From the NCBI GenBank assembly GCA_007750655.1, contig CP036290.1:2852001-2916000 (forward strand): 64,000 nucleotides of DNA. The letters are read 5' to 3'. The notes under the pieces were generated by a model, which was not told the origin of the DNA, did not search any database, and saw only the letters and a list, made by a program, of their open reading frames with translations. The stretch is from Rohdeia mirabilis. Lineage in GTDB: Bacteria > Planctomycetota > UBA1135 > GCA-002686595. This document shows positions 9,790 to 18,577 of the stretch, one piece after another (the stretch's first letter is position 1; each line of letters opens with the position of its first letter). A program made the position numbers and the translations under genes.

Positions 9790-10956
9790 ATGCGCTCCAC
9801 GACCACCGCCGCCGCTCTCCTCGTCGCCCTCGCGACCTGCGCGAGCGCCCACGCCAGCCACGCGGACCCCGCGCGCTCCACCGCGAGCCTCGCCGTCGGC
9901 ACCACCAGCCACATCACCGATGAATTGGTCGTGCACTGGAAAGGGCACCCGACCGACGTAGCCACCATCACCGAAGTGCTTGGTGAAGAGGTCGGCCGGA
10001 TCGCCGCCCGCTGGGCTCTGATCGCGGACGAACGCGACGCGAACGTGCACCTGACCGACGACGGTCGGGTGCTCTTGTTCACCCACAGCCAGCGCTCGGA
10101 GGTGAAGAAGGAACTCGAGCTGGTCCACGACACCCTCGAGCTCGTCGACGAGCAGCTGCCCGCGCGGCCGCCGGCCCAGGTCGACCCACAGGACGAGACC
10201 GTCTCGCGCATGCCCGACCCCACGGACGAAGGCACGCTGGTCCTGCTCCAGGCGGCGGACGAGGAGGAGTACCTCGTGCTGCTCGACGAGGCCACCAGCT
10301 CCGAGCCCTACCTGAAGGAATGGCGGTCGTCGGCGCGCCGCCTCGCCGGCTTCACGTTGACGCAGCCGCTCGTGGCCATGTGGATCGAGTCGCTCGACGG
10401 CCAGGAGGAGTGGGACATCCGCAACGAGCTCGTCCACCGGCTCGCCCACCTCGCCATCGCCCGGCGTTTCGGCGAGCTGCCCTACTGGCTGCAGATGGGC
10501 CTCAACTGGCACTTCGAGGAGGAGCTGCTGAGCGGCATCTACTGCTTCCCGTACCGCAGCCAGTTCGTCTTCGCCACCGAGCACTCGTCGTGGCCCTCGG
10601 ATCTCGCCAAGGACTTCCGCAACCACAAGGGTCCGTACTTCGAGGAACTGGCCGGTTGGCGCCGTGGGAGCTACCAGGGGCCGCAGGCGCGCCAGGCCTT
10701 CGGGTTCGCGCGCTTCCTCCTGACGCACCACCGCGACGAGACGCCGCAGCTCCTCGCCAATCTGTTCCACCTGCGCGCCACACGCGGCGTCGTCGTCCGC
10801 GCGGACGGAGGCTGGGAGCTGATCCCCGGCTGGGAGGCCGAGCCCGAACTCCAGGCCCAGGTCTTCGAGGACCTGCTCGGCGACGACGTGCTCGAACAGG
10901 CGAAGCTCTACTTCGAGAAGGGCAAGCGCTACAAGAAGCCCAAGCACAAGAGCTGA
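9790..10956 (+). CDS. Secreted gluzincin-like protein with altered HExxH motif
   Basis: 388 residues. A clean signal peptide (TTAAALLVALATCASAHA) decides the ATG at 9790 over longer versions of the frame. The central part reads NELVHRLAHLAIARRFGELP followed by YWLQMGLNWHFEE, which resembles DUF1570/peptidase-MA-like zinc peptidases where HExxH is followed by a Trp-Leu-x-x-Gly and a third ligand. Here the first His is Asn, so the zinc site is incomplete. The C-terminus is Lys-rich (KGKRYKKPKHKS). It may be an inactive peptidase relative or a structural protein. The family assignment is inference. Confidence 0.55.
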   Translation: MRSTTTAAALLVALATCASAHASHADPARSTASLAVGTTSHITDELVVHWKGHPTDVATITEVLGEEVGRIAARWALIADERDANVHLTDDGRVLLFTHSQRSEVKKELELVHDTLELVDEQLPARPPAQVDPQDETVSRMPDPTDEGTLVLLQAADEEEYLVLLDEATSSEPYLKEWRSSARRLAGFTLTQPLVAMWIESLDGQEEWDIRNELVHRLAHLAIARRFGELPYWLQMGLNWHFEEELLSGIYCFPYRSQFVFATEHSSWPSDLAKDFRNHKGPYFEELAGWRRGSYQGPQARQAFGFARFLLTHHRDETPQLLANLFHLRATRGVVVRADGGWELIPGWEAEPELQAQVFEDLLGDDVLEQAKLYFEKGKRYKKPKHKS

Positions 10957-10993
10957 CGGTCGCGCGCCCCTCGAGCGCTCGCGAGAAGTCGAC

Positions 10994-12235
10994 TCAGCGC
11001 GGCTCGAACACGTAGGCCGTCCCCCCGCGAGCGAGCCAGACCTGCTCGAGCTCCGCGCGCGCGTAGACCGCTCGACCCCGTTCGCCATCGATGGCGGCGG
11101 GGTCGTTCACCAGGAGGTCGCCCGCCGCGTCGAAGCCGCGCAGGACGATCAGGTGGCCAGTCGTCCTCGAGTACGGCGCACCGGTCAGCTGTCCGGGCTC
11201 GACGCCGATGCTGACGACGAGCGGGAGCCCGCGCTCGAAGCAGGACCGGACGGCGCTCCAGTCGTCGAAACGCTCGAGGTGCCCGGCGACGCCGTAGGTC
11301 CAAGCGGTCTGGACGTTGCGCGGCCAGTTGCCGTAGATGTCGTGTCGCGGGTCGTAGGCGCGACGGGCCACGTCGTCGACCGCGGCCTCGACGCCGTGGA
11401 ACTGCAGCACCATGGCGACCGAGGTCGGACTGCAGATCCGCCCGGCGATCCCGGGGTCCTCGGCGCGCTGGCTGTGGAACGGCACGTCGAGCTCGATCGG
11501 CAGGGAAGCGATGCGCGGACGAGCGACCGCAGCGACGGGCACGCGCCCCACGGAGAGGCACAGCGTCGCGCGGCGCACGGCGACGGTCGCGCGCGGTGGG
11601 TCCACAGCACCGCTGCCCGGACCGTCCTCGCGCAACAGGCCGTCCTCGCGCAACAGGCCGTCCTCGCGCATCAGGCCGTCCTCGCGCATCAAGCCGATCA
11701 CGCGCATCTGAGCCGCGTCGAGATCGACGTCCGCGCGCACCATGTCCGTCGCCACACGCCCCCCGTCGAACTCGGTCACACGCGGCCGGACCGCATCGGT
11801 CACGAGACGTTCGTCACCCCATTCGCCGACGGAGAGCCAGGGCGACCACAGCTCGTCGCTCTCCCGTCGCACGCGCAACTCGACGAGAGCGTGCGCTCCA
11901 TCGGGAACGTCGAGATTCCAGCTCGGCAGCACCTCGCGGAACGGCGACTCGACCACGATCGCCTCGAAGGTCTCGAGCGAGACGCGCGCGGTGCCCGCCG
12001 TATCCGCGCTCCGCAACGTCGAACGCTCGACTCGTTCGAGGTCCAGGCGGACGAGGCGGTGATGGTCACGAGGTACCGGCACGGGAGCGAATCCCCGTTC
12101 CGACGGGTCGTTCCCCGCGCCCGCCACGCCCGCGGCTCCTGCGGAGTTCGGCGGAGACTCACAGCCGGTCGCGAGGACGGAGAGCAGGCACGCGAACCAG
12201 CGGCAGTCGAAAGGGCGGCGGCGGGCTCCCAGCAT
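10994..12235 (-). CDS. Lipoprotein with C39-like cysteine peptidase domain
   Basis: 413 residues from ATG 12235; an ATG nine codons upstream (12262) is possible, but the inner start gives a compact lipoprotein signal ending in SVLATGC. Residues about 50-180 look like a beta-sandwich domain that mentions secondary properties such as WSPWLSVGEWGDE. A short tandem repeat linker (GLMRED/GLLRED) follows. The C-terminal 190 residues are a Peptidase_C39-like fold: nucleophile Cys in GRICSPTSVAMVL, catalytic His in TTGHLIVLRGFD and the acidic/Asn element in LLVNDP. It likely cleaves peptides outside the cytoplasm. It diverges from the gene at 12454. Confidence 0.75.
   Translation of the reverse strand: MLGARRRPFDCRWFACLLSVLATGCESPPNSAGAAGVAGAGNDPSERGFAPVPVPRDHHRLVRLDLERVERSTLRSADTAGTARVSLETFEAIVVESPFREVLPSWNLDVPDGAHALVELRVRRESDELWSPWLSVGEWGDERLVTDAVRPRVTEFDGGRVATDMVRADVDLDAAQMRVIGLMREDGLMREDGLLREDGLLREDGPGSGAVDPPRATVAVRRATLCLSVGRVPVAAVARPRIASLPIELDVPFHSQRAEDPGIAGRICSPTSVAMVLQFHGVEAAVDDVARRAYDPRHDIYGNWPRNVQTAWTYGVAGHLERFDDWSAVRSCFERGLPLVVSIGVEPGQLTGAPYSRTTGHLIVLRGFDAAGDLLVNDPAAIDGERGRAVYARAELEQVWLARGGTAYVFEPR
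11622..11693 (-). repeat. Four 18-bp tandem repeats inside the C39 lipoprotein gene
   Basis: Four consecutive 18-base units (11622-11639, 11640-11657, 11658-11675, 11676-11693); the first two are identical and the others differ at one or two bases. The unit is in frame and encodes GL(M/L)RED, giving a flexible charged linker between the N-terminal beta domain and the peptidase domain. Because the unit is a multiple of three, copy number can change without breaking the frame. Confidence 0.9.
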
Positions 12236-12453
12236 CGGCAGAGGGTAGCGCGGCCCTGCCATTGGAAGTGCCGAGCATCAAGGCCCTTAGGCGAAGACCT
12301 CGGCGCCCACCCCACATGCGGGAAGTCGAGGCGCAAATAGCCGCTAAGATCCTAGCTTCTTCCAGCCCGGGGTGCGTCCACCCTGGGAATCCCATGCCGT
12401 CGGCGTCTCCAAGAGCTGCCGCGGTGACGAGTTCCACCCTCTCGATCCTCGCC

Positions 12454-14172
12454 ATGCACCCCTCTTCGTTCTACGCCGTGCTCGCACTGGCGCTGGCGCC
12501 CTCGGCCGCCCTCGCCGGTGGCGGTTCCCTGCCCAACTCCGACGGCTGGGCCGCCGTGACCTGTGGCACCCGTTCGATCTACCCCGTGGCCGAGCGCTAC
12601 ACCTTCGGTCTGATCGACGTCAACGCGCCCGTCTTCGGTGCGAGCCACTACAACGCGCCGATGTTCCACGACGCGAGCTGGACCGTCGACCAGATCGGCA
12701 ACGTCTTCGGCGTCACCTGGGACAACGACCGCGACATCTACGTCACCGCCTCGAGCAACATCGAGGGCTACGCCGTGACCGGGACGCTCCCCGACGCCCT
12801 GTGGCGCTACGGCTCGATCGGGGGCGGTGCGAACTCCGTCGCCGCCGCCGGCACGGTCTACAAGATCGACGGCCAGACGGGTGCGGTCAGCGTCTTCGCG
12901 CAGCTGCCCCAGCAGTCGGCCGTGATCAAGTCGGTCAACTACGGCACGCGCGTGACCGGACCGGGCCTCGGCAACATCGCCTACGACACCAACCACGACC
13001 AGTTCTTCGTCACCAACGACGAGGACGGAACGATCTACCGCATCGACGCCACCGGCACGGTGCAGAGTTCGTTCGACCCGCTCGGTGCCGACGACGGTAG
13101 CGCCGGCTTCGCGCCGCGCGGCGAGCGCCTGTGGGGCATCGGCCTCATCAACGGACGCGTCTACTACTCGGTCTGGCCCGCGGAGGACGCGCAGCCGACC
13201 GTGCGCTCGGTCGAGCTGAACGCCGGTGAGTTCGTTCCCGCCAGCGACCGCCTCGAGCTGACCGCTTCGTTCGTCAACGTCGGCCACCCGATCTCGGACA
13301 TCGAGTTCTCGGCCGATGGCCGCATGCTCGTCGGCCAGCGCACGATGGCCTCGTTCGACAACTTCGGCCTCACCTACTCCGAGCTGGACGTCTACAACCA
13401 CCGTTCCTCCACGGCCGTGTTCGAGCTGAACGGCGGCGTGTGGTCGGAAGTGCGCGACTGGGGCATCTCGGTGCTCGGTGGCAACACCCCCGAGTCCTAC
13501 GGCGGAACCGACTGGGCCGACCTGGATGGCGTCAACGACGTGGTCTGGTCGTCCGCGGCCGACATGCTGACCACCTCGGGCGGCTCGCACGGCATCTGCG
13601 GCATCCGCTACGTCGACATGTCCGTCGACCCCAGCGCGGCGCCGATGCCGATCTCGCCGATCCGCTACGACCCGAACGCGACCGGCGACCCGAAAGGACT
13701 CGGCGGCGACATCGCCGTCATCGGTCGCACCCGCCCGCCCTGCACGGGTCTGTTCGTCGCCCCGTCGGTGGACACGAACTACCCCTCGTGCAACCACTTC
13801 ACCGATGCCGACCTCACGGGAGGCCTCCCGAAGATCGGAGAGAAGTGGTGCTGGGACATGCAGTCGATCCACCCGAACACGGCCTACTGGCTGTACGGCT
13901 CGATCGGCAAGCCCGGCCAGCCCTACTCGCTGTTCGGCACCTGCGACATCTGGCCGGACCTCTTCGCGCTGATCAGCTTCGCGACCGGCTCCACCGACGC
14001 GAACGGCAACCGCAGCGCGTGCATCCTGATCCCGAACGATCCCACGCTCATCGGCCTCAGCGTCACGATGCAGGCTCGTCTGTGCGATCCGACCTACGTG
14101 GGTGACAAGCCGATCGCCGGCGTCCCGGACTTCTTCTCGAACGCCATCTGCATCACGGTGGGCTGCCCCTGA
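12454..14172 (+). CDS. Secreted beta-propeller-like protein with lineage-type C-terminal domain
   Basis: 572 residues with a signal peptide (AVLALALAPSAALAGG). Residues about 30-430 contain repeated strands and aromatic/acidic phrases (GTVYKIDGQTGAVSVFAQLP, NDEDGTIYRID, ISDIEFSADGRMLVGQ) that look like blades of a secreted propeller or SMP-30/NHL-like fold. The last 130 residues, Cys-containing and ending in VGCP, resemble the beta domain also seen in three other secreted proteins in this window. No catalytic motif is recognisable. A hairpin follows the stop codon at 14231-14260. Confidence 0.65.
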   Translation: MHPSSFYAVLALALAPSAALAGGGSLPNSDGWAAVTCGTRSIYPVAERYTFGLIDVNAPVFGASHYNAPMFHDASWTVDQIGNVFGVTWDNDRDIYVTASSNIEGYAVTGTLPDALWRYGSIGGGANSVAAAGTVYKIDGQTGAVSVFAQLPQQSAVIKSVNYGTRVTGPGLGNIAYDTNHDQFFVTNDEDGTIYRIDATGTVQSSFDPLGADDGSAGFAPRGERLWGIGLINGRVYYSVWPAEDAQPTVRSVELNAGEFVPASDRLELTASFVNVGHPISDIEFSADGRMLVGQRTMASFDNFGLTYSELDVYNHRSSTAVFELNGGVWSEVRDWGISVLGGNTPESYGGTDWADLDGVNDVVWSSAADMLTTSGGSHGICGIRYVDMSVDPSAAPMPISPIRYDPNATGDPKGLGGDIAVIGRTRPPCTGLFVAPSVDTNYPSCNHFTDADLTGGLPKIGEKWCWDMQSIHPNTAYWLYGSIGKPGQPYSLFGTCDIWPDLFALISFATGSTDANGNRSACILIPNDPTLIGLSVTMQARLCDPTYVGDKPIAGVPDFFSNAICITVGCP

Positions 14173-14230
14173 TGCTCTGAGTCGACGGGCCAGCGCGCGA
14201 CCGGCGAAGCGCCGGTGACGCGACGGGACG

Positions 14231-14260
14231 CGGGGCGTCGACCGAGAGGTCGGCGCCCCG
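14231..14260 (+). terminator. Hairpin downstream of the propeller-like gene
   Basis: A 12-bp stem (ggggcgtcgacc / ggtcggcgcccc, one G-U type mismatch) with a GAGA loop, about 60 bases after the stop. No U-tract follows, so its role as a terminator is inferred from position. Confidence 0.5.
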
Positions 14261-14304
14261 CTCCCGTTCGGATCCAGTGAGCTCTTTGGGCGTAGGATCG
14301 GGCC

Positions 14305-16086
14305 ATGCAGATCCTCGGAATCGGAAGCGGCGCGTTCGCACGGACCATGGCGGTTGCGGTGGTCATGGTGTCTTCGCGGACGCCCGACGCTCTGGCGCAC
14401 GCAGTGGAGCAGGACGCGGTCGAAGAGGTTGCGGTGGAAGTGGACGCATCGGGCGCGCTCGAGTCGACGGCGGGCGTCTACCTCGTCGTGACGATCGGAC
14501 TCGATACGCTCGCAGGTCCCGACGAAGCCGAGATCTATCGGGCGACCGCGCGCCGCGCCGCGGACTTCCACGGCGGCGTGTACGTTCCGCTCGAACGCGA
14601 CGGTGCGGACGCGATCGACGAGATCGACGCGCCGCCGACCGAGTCGGAGGCCACGCTCGAAGCCATCGCGCTGCTCCGACGGACCTGCGCCGCTGCGACC
14701 GCACGCCACGAGACCGTGACCGACCTCCTGGTGGTAGTGCCGCCGGAACGGCTCGACGCAGGTCTGCACAGGCGTGTCCTCGCGTTCTCCCACGATCTCG
14801 ACGCGGACCCGTTCTGCGACCTGCGCCTGGGCTACCTGACCGCGTCGGATCCGACGCGTCTCGCCGCACTGTGGGACGCCGTCGAGACCGCTCAGCGCCA
14901 AGGACTTCCATCGAAGCGCTGGATGGGTGCATTCGTGACGTCGCAGATGGCGTCGACGACCTACGCGAACCATCTACCCGAGATCGCACGGGTGGCCGGC
15001 TACTCGGGCGCGAGCTTGGCGTTCTCCTGCGTGGAGTCCGACCCGCGCGTACTGGAGTTCGTCGACGCGCACCTCTCCGAACTCGAAGGCACGGGCGTCC
15101 TCTCGCTGACGGGCAACGGCGACCCGCAGGGGATCTGGCTCTTCGACGGACAGCGCAACATGGATCGCTCGCTGCACTGGCCGTACGCGCCCGGGCGCGT
15201 CGGCGAGGATCCGCAGGGTCGGATGCCGCGCCTGATGGCGTCGACCGTGCGCGAACTCGACCTCGCCGGGGCGGTGGTGTGGAGCGGCACCTGCCACAGC
15301 GCCGTGCCGCTGCGAGCCTGGGTCGAGGGCGACATCGTCTCCACCTTCGGTCGCGTGGACGCGCCGACCCGCCACCTGATGGCCAAGGACGAGAGCCTGT
15401 GCCTGGCGATCCTCGACGCGGGTGCGGTGGCGCTGATCGCACCGATCGGCGCCAACCACGGCATGGCGGTCGACCGCGAGCAGGAGCACGCGTTGCGCCA
15501 CGGGGCCGCACTCGGCGATGCCGTCCGCTCCACCTACGTCGACCTGGTGCTCGCGCGCGGTTCGCGACCGGTGCTCGGCGTTCCCGGAGGCACGGTCGCC
15601 GAAACGGAGGCCTGGGAGCGCGAACCCGTGATGGCGGGCGGCGGCGCGAATCGCATCCTGATCGGCGATCCACGACTGCGCCCGTTCGCGGCGACGCCCC
15701 ACCCGAGCGAGCGGGTCCGGATCGAGACGGCTGCGAGGGCGACAGGCGCGCCCGCGTTGGTCCACACGGTCGACGTGGAATGGGATCCGGGCTTCCACGC
15801 GGACGCCTGGGACATGTACGGCGACGATCGCACCGCGGACTGGTGCGTGCGCACGCGCCTCGAGTTCGACCCCCTCGAACTCCCGCTCGCTGCACACGTG
15901 GCGATCGTCGACTTCGCCGCGACCCGTTCGAGCGACGGCGCGAGCCTCCCCTATCGCGCGACGCGCGCCATGGTCGAGCACCACGACGGACGCGCGTTCC
16001 TCCACCTCGTCGCGAACGCACCGCGTGCGGGTCTCGAGTACGAGGGCGTGCACGCGCGCTTCGTGGTCGAGGTGACGCGCCCCTGA
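14305..16086 (+). CDS. Peptidase C25/caspase-like exported protein
   Basis: 593 residues; the N-terminus is mildly hydrophobic (FARTMAVAVVMV). A stretch LLVVVPPERLDAGL precedes repeated Rossmann-like strands. The phrase VVWSGTCHSAVPLRAW and the later ALIAPIGANHGMAVDREQEH with LVLARGSRPVLG and ILIGDPRLRPF follow the pattern of gingipain-type (C25) folds, in which a strand-end Cys is followed by a 'vGDPaL' segment. The candidate nucleophile is the Cys of SGTCHS. The usual GHG before it reads GNG here, so catalysis is uncertain. The family placement is inference. The C-terminal 110 residues look like a separate beta domain. Confidence 0.45.
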   Translation: MQILGIGSGAFARTMAVAVVMVSSRTPDALAHAVEQDAVEEVAVEVDASGALESTAGVYLVVTIGLDTLAGPDEAEIYRATARRAADFHGGVYVPLERDGADAIDEIDAPPTESEATLEAIALLRRTCAAATARHETVTDLLVVVPPERLDAGLHRRVLAFSHDLDADPFCDLRLGYLTASDPTRLAALWDAVETAQRQGLPSKRWMGAFVTSQMASTTYANHLPEIARVAGYSGASLAFSCVESDPRVLEFVDAHLSELEGTGVLSLTGNGDPQGIWLFDGQRNMDRSLHWPYAPGRVGEDPQGRMPRLMASTVRELDLAGAVVWSGTCHSAVPLRAWVEGDIVSTFGRVDAPTRHLMAKDESLCLAILDAGAVALIAPIGANHGMAVDREQEHALRHGAALGDAVRSTYVDLVLARGSRPVLGVPGGTVAETEAWEREPVMAGGGANRILIGDPRLRPFAATPHPSERVRIETAARATGAPALVHTVDVEWDPGFHADAWDMYGDDRTADWCVRTRLEFDPLELPLAAHVAIVDFAATRSSDGASLPYRATRAMVEHHDGRAFLHLVANAPRAGLEYEGVHARFVVEVTRP

Positions 16087-16217
16087 GACGAGGTCAGCTG
16101 CACGGTGGCGCCGAAGCTGGCACGCACCACCTCGAGCCGGCAGACCGACACCCGTGAGCTCCGTGGCTGGTGGACCGCTCGCGACGCGCACTCGCTCTGC
16201 AATGGGCTCGGAACGTC

Positions 16218-16258
16218 CGTTCCACGGCGCCGACGTTCCGCCGAGTCACCGTGGAACG
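16218..16258. other. 10-bp inverted repeat in the 243-bp gap after the C25-like gene
   Basis: A perfect stem cgttccacgg / ccgtggaacg spans 16218-16258 with a 21-base loop. It lies 130 bases past the C25-like stop and before the MITE-like element. It could end transcription or be chance in G+C-rich DNA. I see no gene in 16087-16329. Confidence 0.35.
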
Positions 16259-16329
16259 CGCGGGGCCGCCCGCCTCGCTCGAGACGGACGGCCCCTCTCG
16301 GACCGCGGTTCACCGATCGAGCGAACGCG

Positions 16330-16513
16330 CTAGTGGTGTGATTCGCTCTGTTGAGGCATTTCGGCGTTCCGTACGGGATGCGATGCAAGGCGCGCCGACG
16401 ACTCGCCCCCGCTTCCATGAGAACCGGGCTGTGAGTCTCGGAGGAGGCGCAACGCAGCAGCGCGCCCGTACGGGACGATGGAAATGCCCCAAGAGAGCGA
16501 ATCACACCACTAG
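16330..16513. mobile_element. 184-bp MITE-like inverted-repeat element
   Basis: Perfect 20-bp terminal inverted repeats (16330-16349 and 16494-16513), both ending in CTAG. Complementarity continues inwards with mismatches over about 28 further bases per arm, including ggcatttc and cgtacggg. There is no ORF of note inside. The CTAG at each end fits insertion with TA duplication at a CTAG target, as known for IS630/Tc1-mariner elements, so this may be a non-autonomous derivative. The right end includes the TAG stop codon of the peroxidase gene. No second copy was seen in this window. Confidence 0.75.
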
Positions 16514-18168
16514 TAGAGGCTGAAGAGGGCCGCTTCCGTCGCAGCCAGCAGTCCGCCCGGTGCGCCCGCGTCGATGACGAACCACTGGGCGTAGAGACGC
16601 AGGCCCGGAACGTTGAGCCCGCGCAGGTCGAACGTCCGACTCAGGTAGCCCGCGCCCGCGCCGGTCCCGACGAGGTTGCCCGCGGGAACCACGACGAGTC
16701 CGGGGCCGAGAGCCAGGTACGCGGTCGCGCCCGCCACGTCGATCCCGAACGGCGAGGTCGCCAGATCGGCGGCGAGCAGCGCCGGAGCACCACCCACTCC
16801 ACCGGCGATGCCGATGGTCAGGTTGGGGTTGGCGATGGCCGGCGGCTCGAGAGCCACCATGTGCGGCGCCACGCCACCGGTTCCCGCCGATGCCGTCCCG
16901 AAGAGCGTCGGCATGCGCTGATCCTCGCGCGCCAGCAGCGGACGCTCGAACGGTCCGGTCTCGTTCGTGGCGCGCGGATCCGTCAACGGGCGACCGAGGA
17001 AGGCGATCAGCGCGTTCTTCTGCTGCTGCGTCAGGTTCAGCGGCTGGATGAGCGGATCCTTGTTCGGCCCGTTGAAGTCTCCACCGCGGTCGTAGAAGTC
17101 GACCACGTCGGCCAACGTCGCGAACTGTCCCGTGTGCATGTACGGCGCGCGATCCGCGACGTTGCGCAGGGTCGGGACCTTGAAGCGACCGCGATCCGCA
17201 GGCACACCGGTGACCTCGAAGCGACCGAGATCCTCGCCCTGCGGGCGCAGGCCGATGTAGCGGAAGGTGTCGTTCGTGAGGCGATTGCCGGCGTGGCAGG
17301 CGGCGCAGTTCAACTGGCCGAAGAGCTGGAAGCCCTGGTTCTCGAGCGGCGTCAGCCCCTGGCCCGTCGCGAGGAACGTGTCCAGCGGCGTCTGGGTCGG
17401 CACCAACGTGCGCTCGTAGGCGGCGATCGCCATCGCGATGCGTACAGGCGTGACCTCGGCGGTGCCGAAGACCTCGCCGAACAGCGCGGGGTAGCTGCGA
17501 TCGGCGATCCAGGCGTCGAGGTCGGCCGGTACGCCGGGTGAGAGAGCGAGCGGCTCGCTCAGCGCGATGCGCGCCGCCACGTCGCTCCAGTCGCGTCCGA
17601 CGTGCCCCATCTCCGCGGTACTGGTGGGCGGTCCGAGGACCTGGGCCTCGAGCGCCGCGCCGTTCGCGATCACGGTCTGACCGGTGAGCGGATCCACCAG
17701 CGCCGTACCCGCACGCCCGTCCCAGAACTGCCGGGGCGAGTAGGCCGCCCCGACCGTCGACGGAGCCTTGCGGCGCGTCACCTGCGCGTCGAGGCCGAAC
17801 GTGGTCTCGAACACGTAGGTTCCGTCCCAGGCGCTCAGCACGACGCCCGGCGAAGCGGTCACGTCGTCGGGCGTCCCGTAGACACCGTCCGCGCCGGGGT
17901 TCGTGCTCGTGTGGTCACCGATCACGCTGCGCGGGTCGCTGCCGCCGGCCGACGAGAAGTGGCACGAACCGCAGGCGGTCATCCGCGTGGACGACAGCTG
18001 CTCGTCCCAGAACAGCGCGCGCCCCAGGTCCACCTTGGCCGGCGTGGTCGGGTTCAGCGCGGGCGCGACCGGGTTCTGCAACGGCTGCAGCGGCGGGGGC
18101 GGCGGCGGTCCGCCCTGGGCCAGGACGGGAGCGACGGGGAGCAGGAGTGCGATGATGAACGTGCGCAT
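16510..18168 (-). CDS. Di-haem cytochrome c peroxidase family protein with extra C-terminal domain
   Basis: 552 residues from ATG 18168 (a TTG six codons upstream is less likely), with a signal peptide (FIIALLLPVAPVLAQ). Two haem-binding CxxCH motifs, C66-GSC-H70 and C288-AAC-H292, define the MauG/CcpA di-haem peroxidase fold. RAPYMHTGQFATL matches the conserved region around the second haem. It should act in the periplasm on peroxide or a protein substrate. The last 130 residues after about 420 are not part of the peroxidase family. They are a beta-rich domain (LTIGIAGGVGGAPALL ... GLRLYAQWFVID) shared with other secreted proteins here. The TAG stop overlaps the MITE-like element. Confidence 0.85.
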   Translation of the reverse strand: MRTFIIALLLPVAPVLAQGGPPPPPPLQPLQNPVAPALNPTTPAKVDLGRALFWDEQLSSTRMTACGSCHFSSAGGSDPRSVIGDHTSTNPGADGVYGTPDDVTASPGVVLSAWDGTYVFETTFGLDAQVTRRKAPSTVGAAYSPRQFWDGRAGTALVDPLTGQTVIANGAALEAQVLGPPTSTAEMGHVGRDWSDVAARIALSEPLALSPGVPADLDAWIADRSYPALFGEVFGTAEVTPVRIAMAIAAYERTLVPTQTPLDTFLATGQGLTPLENQGFQLFGQLNCAACHAGNRLTNDTFRYIGLRPQGEDLGRFEVTGVPADRGRFKVPTLRNVADRAPYMHTGQFATLADVVDFYDRGGDFNGPNKDPLIQPLNLTQQQKNALIAFLGRPLTDPRATNETGPFERPLLAREDQRMPTLFGTASAGTGGVAPHMVALEPPAIANPNLTIGIAGGVGGAPALLAADLATSPFGIDVAGATAYLALGPGLVVVPAGNLVGTGAGAGYLSRTFDLRGLNVPGLRLYAQWFVIDAGAPGGLLAATEAALFSLY

Positions 18169-18577
18169 GACGAGAGTGCTTCGCAACGGGTGCTTGGGGG
18201 GCGACTGGACGCGGGTCGGGGCTCGACGGCAGCGGGAACCAGCGGTGGGAGGTCCGCCCGTCGACCGGCGCTACCTGGAGTTTGACGCGCGGTCGCAGCC
18301 GCTGGCAGGGCGCGGTAGGCGAGCAGCGCGGTGCTGTTGCGAACGGTCGTAGGGGCTCTCGGGCGGGAGCATCTGACGGACTCGTCATCCGCGTGGTGCG
18401 CTCGAGGTCCGGTGCCGAGTCTCACCGAGTCTTGACTCGACGTGCGACGCGCCGGGCGGCACGGTGTGGGACGCGATCGGCACCCCGCCGCACCGGCACC
18501 ATGTGGCGCGCTCCCAGGCGCCGACGTCCTCCGACACCGACGCACTCCGCCCGAGTGAACTTGCCCCAGTGACTCCG
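18169..18577. other. Divergent intergenic region
   Basis: 409 bp between the peroxidase start (minus) and the dockerin-like protein start (plus). It must hold promoters for both. I see a TTGACT hexamer near 18431 but no matching -10, and no strong hairpin or ORF. Confidence 0.35.

Noticed and set aside
11622..11693. Possible CRISPR-like repeats
   Set aside because: Units are contiguous without spacers, 18 bp long and in frame inside a gene.
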